Shown piece after piece: positions 9,725-15,909 of a stretch of DNA of 64,000 nt (position 1 is the first letter of the stretch; each line of letters opens with the position of its first letter). The stretch lies in the IMG/VR virus record IMGVR_UViG_3300046170_000449, positions 1 through 64,000 of that record, one strand, 5' to 3'. The DNA is from a virus. A model generated the notes under the pieces. That model did no database searches and was not told where the DNA came from. It saw only the letters and a program-made list of their open reading frames with translations. A program made the position numbers and the translations under genes.

Positions 9725-9901
9725 ATGTCAAGTTCTGCCGGTGGTAATTACTCAAGTGACGCATCTTTACCTTTAGCTGATTTTCAAGCATTGCTTGATA
9801 GGTTAGAAGGTTCTAAAAAGCGTCAGCAACGCCAAAAATCTGTAGAAGGTCGTCGTGACATCTACAGCCAAGGTCTTGCTTCCATGATGAGCAACTTCTA
9901 G
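9725..9901 (+). CDS. Small hypothetical protein (58 aa)
   Basis: ATG at 9725 to TAG at 9901. The first 15 residues are Ser/Gly-rich, followed by one amphipathic, basic helix with Arg/Gln/Lys clusters. It sits in line between two rightward genes with short spacers on both sides. No known family. Confidence 0.6.
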   Translation: MSSSAGGNYSSDASLPLADFQALLDRLEGSKKRQQRQKSVEGRRDIYSQGLASMMSNF

Positions 9902-9936
9902 TAGCCTTAGTTAACACTTTTATTTAAAGGAAAATC

Positions 9937-10203
9937 ATGGTCGTCGGTGCAACACCTCCTGCTTCAGGAATAGATGATACCTATGCAAATGACGACTGGT
10001 TTGATATTGACCAGTATAAAAAGGCAGCGCAAGTTGCCTATGATTTTTCTTTAGGTAAGATGGAAAAAGCTGGTGACGAAGAAAGAGAAACAATTGGAAA
10101 AGGCGCAAGTGAGCAAAGATCAACTAATCGACAGCAACAAACCTTCTCTGAAAAAGACGAAGAGCGCGATTATCAGCAATCCCAAAAGGGATATCGATTC
10201 TGA
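9937..10203 (+). CDS. Small hypothetical protein overlapping the probable small terminase (88 aa)
   Basis: AAAGGAAAATC lies upstream of the ATG, a good ribosome binding site. The N-terminal half is acidic and aromatic; the C-terminal half is rich in Glu, Arg and Gln and looks like a charged helix. Its last 131 bases overlap the next gene in another frame, so this DNA may be coding twice. Its stop is UGA followed by U. Confidence 0.6.
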   Translation: MVVGATPPASGIDDTYANDDWFDIDQYKKAAQVAYDFSLGKMEKAGDEERETIGKGASEQRSTNRQQQTFSEKDEERDYQQSQKGYRF

Positions 10204-10702
10204 TATAAACGTCCAGTCTTTTACTATTTGGCTGGATAATTTAGACTCTGCTTCCAGAGAATCGTTTAATGCCTTTGCTGAAGATACCTTTTCTCCTATT
10301 CAAGTTTATATCTATGCCAAGTTCCTTGGTTATGACGGCAGTATTATCTGTGTAGATGATTGGGTGGCAAAGGTTTATCCAAAGCCTGATCATCTAAAAG
10401 TCTTGCTGTATGAAATCGAACAGATGCAAGAAGACGTACGTAAATTACGTTTAGATATTGAAAACTATACTGTCAAACGTGATGCTGGTGTAGCACGTAT
10501 TGCACAGATGCAGAAAGAAATCCGTGGAACAATTGCACAAGTAGATGCTTTTGTTTCTTCTAAGGACAGGAAGGGGCTACTCCTTGCGGGAGCAGATCGA
10601 GCTATCCGTGAACTTAACTCTGTATTTAAAGATGATCCTATTGAAGGCCCATTACAAGAAGCAGCAATGTCTGTCTGGGCTAGAATTCAATTTGAAGATT
10701 AA
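10073..10702 (+). CDS. Probable small terminase subunit (209 aa)
   Basis: It lies two short genes ahead of the large terminase, the usual place of the small subunit, which recognises phage DNA and regulates the motor. The protein has a basic N-terminus, a central alpha-rich part with aromatic residues (about 45-110) and a coiled-coil-like helix at about 113-160. Start GTG at 10073 lies inside the preceding gene, with only a weak GGAAAAA upstream. The assignment is by position and size; no diagnostic motif is visible. Confidence 0.55.
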   Translation: MTKKEKQLEKAQVSKDQLIDSNKPSLKKTKSAIISNPKRDIDSDINVQSFTIWLDNLDSASRESFNAFAEDTFSPIQVYIYAKFLGYDGSIICVDDWVAKVYPKPDHLKVLLYEIEQMQEDVRKLRLDIENYTVKRDAGVARIAQMQKEIRGTIAQVDAFVSSKDRKGLLLAGADRAIRELNSVFKDDPIEGPLQEAAMSVWARIQFED

Positions 10703-10710
10703 TTTTTAAA

Positions 10711-10896
10711 ATGTTCAATCCTGAGCAACAAAATAATAGTCCGTTTGATAAACGGGATATTCAACAAATGCTTCTGGATCTTGAGCGCAATCGTGAGCTA
10801 AGTGCACAAGGACTTAACGCCCCTGCCCCTGAAGGACAAAACATTGAGTTATTTCAACAGTTATTAAATCAAAAAACAGAAGAAGAAAATGGATAA
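10711..10896 (+). CDS. Small Gln/Glu-rich protein (61 aa)
   Basis: A hydrophilic peptide with two helices rich in Gln, Glu and Leu and no membrane segment. It overlaps the next small gene (ATG at 10889) by eight bases. Position ahead of terminase; function unknown. Confidence 0.6.
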   Translation: MFNPEQQNNSPFDKRDIQQMLLDLERNRELSAQGLNAPAPEGQNIELFQQLLNQKTEEENG

Positions 10897-11032
10897 TGTA
10901 AAAGTACCTTTAGAGCTACTGGAATATTATAAAAAGAAAGCAGCTTCAGAGGCGGGTGTACAAGCAGAAGAATTAGCTACAAAAGGTTTAAAGGCATCAC
11001 GTGCAGCTAAAAAGCATAAAGGCAAAAAGTAG
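10889..11032 (+). CDS. Small basic protein (47 aa)
   Basis: ATG at 10889, TAG at 11032. One helix, Ala/Lys-rich, ending in a lysine-rich tail. AGAAGAAGAA precedes the start inside the upstream gene. Resembles other tiny basic proteins of this phage; no family recognised. Confidence 0.55.
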   Translation: MDNVKVPLELLEYYKKKAASEAGVQAEELATKGLKASRAAKKHKGKK

Positions 11033-11065
11033 AGTACTATTTAACTTACGTACCTAACAGATATT

Positions 11066-12592
11066 GTGCCTTCTCATCTTCATCTTGCTTATCGCAGGAA
11101 TGCTAAAGCTGCTGCAGCCAACCATCGCATTCGCAAGACTGATCAGGAGGATATTTTTGAGAAAGCCAGAGAAGACTTTGGCTTCTTTTGTGAATATGTA
11201 GCGGATAAAAAACCAGCAGCACATCATCTCGAATGGCACAAACAACTGGTAACCAATCAAGATAGCTCGTGTCTTACAGCTATCGCTGGCCCTAACATCG
11301 ACTTACTAGGACCCAGGGGGTCCGCTAAATCAACTGTACTAGGTTTATATACGGCATGGGCCATTGGTATCCATACGATGGCAAAGAAGCCTCTACAGAT
11401 CCTTTATCTTAGTTATACGGTTGATATTGCACGTTCTAAATCAGCCACAATTAAACGAATTATTGAATCAAAAAAATATCAAAATGTTTTCCCTAGAGTC
11501 AAGCTACTAAAGAACGTAACCTCGAATGAATACTGGTCGATTGATCATAAGTTTGCAGGTATTGATACCACAGGTGAAGAACAGTTCACTTTATGTGCAG
11601 CTGGCCTAAAAGGTTCAGTGACATCTAAACGTTCTCATCTTGTAATTATTGATGACCCTGTAAAATCAGCTGCGGATATTGGTAATCCTGATATTCGGAA
11701 GATGATGCAAGATAACTGGAATGCTGTTATTGCCCCCACTATGTTTGAAGGGGCCAGGGCAATCTGTCTTGGTACCAGATTCCGACATGATGATATACAT
11801 GCAACAACTTTCAGTCCACAGAATAATTGGATGCAAATTGTGTTGTCAGCGATTTTAAATGATGAAGAGACAGGTGAAGAGGTTTCGTATTGGCCAGAGA
11901 TGTGGTCACTATCTTATCTAAAAGAAAAGAAACGACAAGCACCAATTGCTTTTAGTTTTCAATACATGAATCAAATTATTAGGCAGAATGAGTTATCTCT
12001 TGCACCTGAACTTTTAGTTAAAGCAGAAATTGCAACTGAATTTGATTGCCTAGGTATTGGTGTTGACTTATCAGCAGGCATTAAAGAAAAGAATGACTAC
12101 ACGGTTATGGTCCTAGGCGGACGCATTGGAGACAAGATTCATATTATCGATTACCGTCGAATTCGTGTAATGGGTAATTTAGAAAAGTTAGATGCATTAA
12201 AAGAATTATTAAATGACTGGTCAATCATTGGTAAACAAGCAGACGGTCTTTGGTTTCCTACTTACAATACATGTGACATTTGGTCAGAAGCCGTGCAGTA
12301 TCAGGCATCACTGGAAGCAGACTTTAAACGCGTATGTTTAAACGAAGAAAATCTTTATAACCTTATTTGGCATCCTGTCAAAGGTTTCCGTGCAGATAAG
12401 CTTGCACGTTTCCGTGGAATCATGGGCATGTTTGAAGATCGAAAAATTGTATTTAATAGGTATCGAAACTTTACCAATATGTTTGAAGAACTAACTAATT
12501 TTGGTGTTAGCTCCCATGATGATTGTGTGGATGCTTTAGTATGGTTAGTAACAGGATTAATGAAACGCGGAAAATTACAGCTTGATTATTAA
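11066..12592 (+). CDS. terL: Terminase large subunit (508 aa)
   Basis: This is the ATPase-nuclease that packages DNA into the prohead and cuts it. The ATPase domain has a Walker A motif GPRGSAKST (residues 82-90) and a Walker B motif LVIIDD (192-197). The nuclease domain shows the first acidic residue in GVDLSAG (D334) and a later acidic cluster in HDDCVDAL (about 484-491). Length is typical. The start is GTG at 11066 with no strong ribosome binding site. The stop shares a base with the next ATG (TAATG at 12590-12594). Confidence 0.95.
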   Translation: MPSHLHLAYRRNAKAAAANHRIRKTDQEDIFEKAREDFGFFCEYVADKKPAAHHLEWHKQLVTNQDSSCLTAIAGPNIDLLGPRGSAKSTVLGLYTAWAIGIHTMAKKPLQILYLSYTVDIARSKSATIKRIIESKKYQNVFPRVKLLKNVTSNEYWSIDHKFAGIDTTGEEQFTLCAAGLKGSVTSKRSHLVIIDDPVKSAADIGNPDIRKMMQDNWNAVIAPTMFEGARAICLGTRFRHDDIHATTFSPQNNWMQIVLSAILNDEETGEEVSYWPEMWSLSYLKEKKRQAPIAFSFQYMNQIIRQNELSLAPELLVKAEIATEFDCLGIGVDLSAGIKEKNDYTVMVLGGRIGDKIHIIDYRRIRVMGNLEKLDALKELLNDWSIIGKQADGLWFPTYNTCDIWSEAVQYQASLEADFKRVCLNEENLYNLIWHPVKGFRADKLARFRGIMGMFEDRKIVFNRYRNFTNMFEELTNFGVSSHDDCVDALVWLVTGLMKRGKLQLDY

Positions 12593-12816
12593 TGGAACAT
12601 TTAGTTGCTATTGTTATTGCAGGAATAACAGGTGTTGGTTGGGGAACAGGAAAAATCTTTGCACGTCTTCGTACCTTAGAAGATCGCATTGATCATTTCC
12701 CTGTAGAGTACGTTTTGAAACAGGACTACATTAGAGAAATGGAAAAGATGAATAGAGAATTTGATAGTATAAATGATAAGCTTGACAAATTAATAGAAAG
12801 GGTTTTGACCAGATGA
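12592..12816 (+). CDS. Small membrane-anchored coiled-coil protein (74 aa)
   Basis: Residues 3-23 form a hydrophobic, glycine-containing segment that could span the membrane; residues 28-74 are a charged heptad-like helix. This topology occurs in phage lysis-accessory and holin-like proteins, but also elsewhere. It is coupled to the terminase stop and to the next gene through ATGA at 12813. Confidence 0.7.
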   Translation: MEHLVAIVIAGITGVGWGTGKIFARLRTLEDRIDHFPVEYVLKQDYIREMEKMNREFDSINDKLDKLIERVLTR

Positions 12817-12992
12817 GTTACTTCATTGAACTAGAGGAAAATGCCGATGGTGATTTGATTATGCAGATTCCAGAAGAAGTAATGGAAACACTTGACTGGC
12901 AAGAAGGCCAATTGTTGACTTGGGATCTTAAAGGTAATGGCATTATTGTTTCAGCTTTAGATGATACTTCAGGTTACGAACAAGTAGAATAA
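12813..12992 (+). CDS. AbrB/MazE/SpoVT-like small protein (59 aa)
   Basis: The sequence fits a swapped-hairpin AbrB fold: two N-terminal strands, then PEEVMETLDWQEGQ (residues 20-33) matching the family pattern of P-x-x-h-x-x-x-L-x-h-x-x-G-D/Q, then strands ending near residue 50. Members bind DNA or act as antitoxins. No toxin gene is adjacent, so a small transcriptional regulator is more likely. It overlaps the previous gene by four bases. The acidic C-terminus is not typical of a strong DNA binder. Confidence 0.65.
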   Translation: MSYFIELEENADGDLIMQIPEEVMETLDWQEGQLLTWDLKGNGIIVSALDDTSGYEQVE

Positions 12993-13012
12993 CTTGTAGT
13001 GATTGTAGTTTT

Positions 13013-13432
13013 ATGCGTACTTATATTCAACAACCAGGCCAAGTAGGTGTCCAAGGTGGAACCATTGGTAATGCTGGTTACCTTGCTCAGATGCCACCAG
13101 CTATTAATCCTGCGGCACATAGAGGTGCACAGAAGGGAGCAAAAATTTACAATAAAGGAGTAAACACAGAGAATCCATATGAGAAAAAAACTTTTTTAGA
13201 TAGGACCGGACCACAGCTTCCACCTATGGCCAGGATGGATGGACAGCGGCCTGCAAACTTAGGTCAAGTTGATGATGCTTTTTATGAGCAACAGCAAAGG
13301 GAGCAGTTACAAGCATTAATAGAACAGCAAGAAACCCAGTTAAATAATGGGCTTTATGGCGGCGGCCAATATGATCAAGCCGATCAATTTCCAGCAACAG
13401 GTGCTGGCTTCCAAGCAAAGTACGTAAGCTAA
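13013..13432 (+). CDS. Gln/Gly/Pro-rich hypothetical protein (139 aa)
   Basis: Low-complexity N-terminal third (Gln, Gly, Pro, Ala), a basic middle and a Gln/Glu-rich helix at about 88-110. Likely partly disordered. It begins a run of very small genes between terminase and portal, a place where cyanophages often keep small virion or accessory proteins. No family recognised. Confidence 0.65.
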   Translation: MRTYIQQPGQVGVQGGTIGNAGYLAQMPPAINPAAHRGAQKGAKIYNKGVNTENPYEKKTFLDRTGPQLPPMARMDGQRPANLGQVDDAFYEQQQREQLQALIEQQETQLNNGLYGGGQYDQADQFPATGAGFQAKYVS

Positions 13433-13433
13433 A

Positions 13434-13625
13434 ATGGAACTAGCAGGTAAGTGGTTACAAGAAGCACCACCTAAAAAACGTGATTATCGAGGTGTACCTA
13501 TCTATCAAACAGAAGGCAACGTTAGATCTGCACGTCCACCACGCAATGCGCCCTCTTCTTTCTTCGCGTCTCCTGGAAGAAAAGGTTCAGGTTTTGCAAA
13601 CATTGACACATCAAGACAGTTCTAA
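13434..13625 (+). CDS. Small basic hypothetical protein (63 aa)
   Basis: Basic, Pro/Arg-rich, with aromatic residues near both ends and no membrane segment. It starts one base after the preceding stop, and its TAA shares a base with the next ATG (13625). Function unknown. Confidence 0.6.
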   Translation: MELAGKWLQEAPPKKRDYRGVPIYQTEGNVRSARPPRNAPSSFFASPGRKGSGFANIDTSRQF

Positions 13626-13729
13626 TGACACAAGACAGTGATAGTTCCAAATATACAAAGTCAGGACTGCGTGAACGGATTAAAAACCGTGTCATGAAAG
13701 GCACTAAAGGCGGTAAAGCCGGTCAGTGA
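13625..13729 (+). CDS. Truncated DUF5872-like head, copy 1 (34 aa)
   Basis: The product matches the N-terminal half of the gene at 14366: KYTKSGLRERIKNRVM then GGKAGQ. It ends in TGA exactly where the family continues with W-S-A-R-K-A-Q. In the same frame, R-K-A-Q reappears at 13745-13756, possibly an eroded piece of the missing second half. I read it as the resident gene's 5' part left upstream when the endonuclease cassette arrived. It may still be translated, since its start overlaps the upstream stop (TAATG). Confidence 0.6.
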   Translation: MTQDSDSSKYTKSGLRERIKNRVMKGTKGGKAGQ

Positions 13730-13730
13730 T

Positions 13731-13757
13731 TTTGTGCTATTGTAAGAAAAGCACAAA
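13731..13757 (+). other. 8-bp hairpin between truncated gene and endonuclease
   Basis: TTTGTGCT (13731-13738) pairs perfectly with AGCACAAA (13750-13757) around an 11-nt loop. It follows the stop of the truncated gene and ends eight bases before the endonuclease ATG. There is no T run, so it is not a standard terminator. It could limit translation of the endonuclease, as hairpins do ahead of some phage homing genes. Confidence 0.5.
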
Positions 13758-13764
13758 TTAACCG

Positions 13765-14373
13765 ATGCAAAAGTTTTGCCGGGAATGCGGAATTAGGAAA
13801 CCACATGAAAATTTTAGAACTAAAGGGTATAACTCCGCTGGTAATATAAAAAGAGACAGTGTATGTAAAGATTGCAGATCCTTAGTTAACCGTCGATTAC
13901 GGCTTTTATATGGAGTAGATGGTCGAAAACAATGTTCTAAATGTGCTCATTATTTAGATTGGGATTGTTTTAGAAGGCGAAAGCAAGATGGTAAATTGTA
14001 TCTTCATTCTTCATGCAAAACCTGCAATAAGCTAAGTTGGGATAAATGGGTAAACAATAACAAAGAACACTATCAAAAAGTTAAAAAACAAGGGCAAAAT
14101 TTATTGCATCACAACCACAAAAAATACGAACGCAGAGGGATAACAAAAGAGCAATATGACATTGTCTTTGAGGCCCAAAAAGGTTTATGTGCAATTTGCC
14201 AAAAGCCTCCCAAGGATAAACAATCTTTAGCCATGGACCATAATCATCAAACCAATGAGTTTAGAGGTCTATTGTGCAAAGAGTGTAATAGAGCGCTAGG
14301 TTTATTTGGTGGTAACATAGATGTATTGACAAACGCAGTTACTTATCTTAAAGAGCGAGGAAGTTATGGCTGA
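13765..14373 (+). CDS. Endonuclease VII-like HNH homing endonuclease (202 aa)
   Basis: The C-terminal half is a recombination endonuclease VII-type HNH fold: C142/C145, the catalytic DHNH at 158-161, C171/C174 and N175. The N-terminal half has two further zinc-knuckle-like units with CxxC pairs at 5/8 with 34/37 and 57/60 with 84/87. Known free-standing relatives cut DNA and spread by homing. It sits between two copies of the same small gene segment, which fits a mobile gene inserted there. Its last eight bases overlap the start of the gene at 14366, including that gene's ATG. Confidence 0.85.
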   Translation: MQKFCRECGIRKPHENFRTKGYNSAGNIKRDSVCKDCRSLVNRRLRLLYGVDGRKQCSKCAHYLDWDCFRRRKQDGKLYLHSSCKTCNKLSWDKWVNNNKEHYQKVKKQGQNLLHHNHKKYERRGITKEQYDIVFEAQKGLCAICQKPPKDKQSLAMDHNHQTNEFRGLLCKECNRALGLFGGNIDVLTNAVTYLKERGSYG

Positions 14374-14680
14374 AGACAAAAGCAAGTACACGAAACCAGA
14401 CCTGCGTGAGCGCATCAAAAACAAAGTTATGCGTGAAGGCCGTGGGGGTAAACCGGGAGAATGGTCGTAGCCGTAAGGCTAACTAATTATTTCGGCGCGT
14501 AAAGCACAGCTCGTAGCTTCCGAGTATAAGAAAGCTGGTGGCGGGTACAAAGGTGGAGAAGGAAAGAAACAAAAATCTTTAAAGAAATGGGCTAAAGAAG
14601 ATTGGCAAACTAAAGATCAATATGAAAAAGGTAAGAAAGCTGCTACTGCAGCCAAAAAAGCTAAGGAGAAAAAATCATGA
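14366..14680 (+). CDS. DUF5872-like gene interrupted by a 24-nt gap; candidate for ribosomal bypassing
   Basis: Codons 1-34 (14366-14467) end in G-E-W-S and are followed by UAG. After 24 nt the same frame resumes at 14492 with S-A-R-K-A-Q-L and runs 62 codons to TGA at 14678-14680. Joined at the two TCG codons it gives a 95-residue basic protein with an unbroken family motif GGKPG-x-WSARKAQL...EYKKAGGGYKGG. The second part has no ATG, GTG or TTG, so it cannot start normally. A strong ribosome binding site (GAGGAAG, 14357-14363) precedes the ATG. Alternatives are a pseudogene, or restart at an AUU codon near 14486-14489 helped by AAGG at 14475. Family function unknown. Confidence 0.7.
14468..14491 (+). 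promoter_or_regulatory. Putative translational bypass gap
   Basis: The 24 nt lie between identical codons TCG (take-off 14465-14467, landing 14492-14494). They open with UAG, which is also the first part of a hairpin TAGCC-GTAA-GGCTA (14468-14481) with a GNRA loop, and contain two more in-frame stops (14474-14476 and 14480-14482). Matched codons, an immediate stop inside a stem, and a basic nascent peptide are the known hallmarks of the T4 gene 60 gap. Unlike T4, no purine-rich sequence lies close before the landing codon. Confidence 0.6.
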
Positions 14681-14892
14681 AAATAGCAGGTAGATATAAT
14701 AATTACACACCTGAAATTTTTCCGAATCAAAAATTAATGCAATCTCTTGCACAACACACTAATAATGCAGAGCTTCAAAAAGCTTTATTAGATTTTCAAT
14801 ATCCTTTTACAGTAGCTGAATTAAAAAATAGCGGCTATGCTCCTCAAGTTGTTAATGAGATTTTAAACATTACTAAAACTGTATCATCATGA
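14677..14892 (+). CDS. Small hypothetical protein (71 aa)
   Basis: Mixed helical protein without membrane segments. It has its own strong ribosome binding site AAGGAG (14663-14668) inside the preceding gene and starts in the ATGA overlap at 14677, so its translation does not depend on the gap being bypassed. It overlaps the next start (ATGA at 14889). Function unknown. Confidence 0.65.
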   Translation: MKIAGRYNNYTPEIFPNQKLMQSLAQHTNNAELQKALLDFQYPFTVAELKNSGYAPQVVNEILNITKTVSS

Positions 14893-15011
14893 AACAAGCC
14901 AAAAAAGATTTACAGAAGATCTCTAAGCAATTGAAAGGTAGTGCAAAGATGCATGCTAGCCAAGCCAAAAAGATTGACAAACTTGCCGGTAAGTATATGG
15001 AGAAAAAATAA
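14889..15011 (+). CDS. Small basic helical protein (40 aa)
   Basis: ATG at 14889 overlaps the preceding TGA; TAA at 15009-15011 shares a base with the next ATG. One lysine-rich helix. The ATGA and TAATG joints on both sides support it as a genuine coupled gene. No family recognised. Confidence 0.6.
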   Translation: MKQAKKDLQKISKQLKGSAKMHASQAKKIDKLAGKYMEKK

Positions 15012-15700
15012 TGGGCTTAGCAGAAAAGTTTCTACCAGCATTTAAACGTGAAGGTACTGCCTTTGTGCCTACCGAAGAAATGAATAATGTAATAAATTTA
15101 ATGCAAAGTAAAACAAATAATCCTATTAAGATTCAACCTGCACCATCTGTTTTAACTGGTATAGATGGAAGGGGAATGTGGGGATCAGGAGGAGGAGTAA
15201 ATATTGGCGGTGTTGGAGGCACAACTTATGTTGATCCTGTTGGTGGCGACGTAACAGTTGCTGCACATGAAGCAGCTCATCAAGCTTTTCCAAGTAGTTT
15301 AGCGACTAATCCATATGCTGATCAGAAACGTCTGGAATTATTTACAACCATGACTCCAGAAATGGTTGACTCTGGAGCAGCAATGCGAGCTGGCTATGAA
15401 AATTTAGGCAAACGTTCTCTTATAGAAGAAGCTAATGCACAAGGTGTTGCTTATGAAGCAATGACACAAGCTGGTTACGAACCTAATAAACTTGGGTGGG
15501 CAACCATGCTTAGTTACCCTGCAGAATATAGGTTTGGTGGGCGTTACGATAATGCTGCACCAGCTTACAAACAGGTATTTAATAAACCTGGCTTAGCTAC
15601 TTTGATGCCAGGAGAAGCGCGGGAACTAGATCAAATGCTAGGTTCTTTTGGTCCAGCAATAGAAAGACAATTTGGCTATGGCCGGAGCATGCTTAGATAA
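15011..15700 (+). CDS. Zincin-like metalloprotease-fold protein (229 aa)
   Basis: HEAAH at residues 86-90 is the HExxH zinc motif, preceded by small hydrophobics (TVAA) as in active zincins. A possible third ligand lies in the EEANAQG stretch (E139 or E140), similar in style to ImmA/IrrE-type proteins. The N-terminal part holds a Gly-rich stretch (about 54-70). It could process a virion protein during assembly, given its place before the portal gene, or act on a host protein; substrate unknown. Joined by TAATG on both sides. Confidence 0.6.
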   Translation: MGLAEKFLPAFKREGTAFVPTEEMNNVINLMQSKTNNPIKIQPAPSVLTGIDGRGMWGSGGGVNIGGVGGTTYVDPVGGDVTVAAHEAAHQAFPSSLATNPYADQKRLELFTTMTPEMVDSGAAMRAGYENLGKRSLIEEANAQGVAYEAMTQAGYEPNKLGWATMLSYPAEYRFGGRYDNAAPAYKQVFNKPGLATLMPGEARELDQMLGSFGPAIERQFGYGRSMLR

Positions 15701-15909
15701 TGGCAGACAAAGCAATCCAATCTGACGGTACGACCAAACGTTACCTTCCTAAAAAAGCCTGGGCATCTCTTTCTAAAAAAGAAAGGGAAGATACTGATCG
15801 TAAAAAACGAGAAGGTTCCCGTAAAGGCAAACAATTTGTCAAGAATACTGAGAAAGCAAAAAAGGCTGGTAAAGCTGCTAGAATGTATAAATCAAAATCT
15901 GGGAAATAA
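15700..15909 (+). CDS. Small basic protein, possible C-terminal DUF5872-type module (69 aa)
   Basis: The pattern K-R-Y-L-P-K-K-A-W then S-R-K-G-K-Q-F-V-x-N-T resembles, from memory, the segment that follows the WSARKAQL motif in longer DUF5872-type proteins. Here it is a separate gene about 1 kb downstream of the interrupted gene at 14366. Very basic, no membrane segment. The TAATG joint at 15907-15911 couples it to the portal gene. Confidence 0.6.
   Translation: MADKAIQSDGTTKRYLPKKAWASLSKKEREDTDRKKREGSRKGKQFVKNTEKAKKAGKAARMYKSKSGK

Noticed and set aside
13745-13756. R-K-A-Q remnant as proof that copy 1 also uses bypassing
   Set aside because: There is no matched landing codon after its last codon and the frame soon becomes meaningless; at most it is an eroded remnant.
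14468-14491. Self-splicing intron or stop-codon readthrough to explain the gap
   Set aside because: 24 nt is far too short for a known intron, and three in-frame stops would all have to be read through and would insert non-family residues into a conserved motif.
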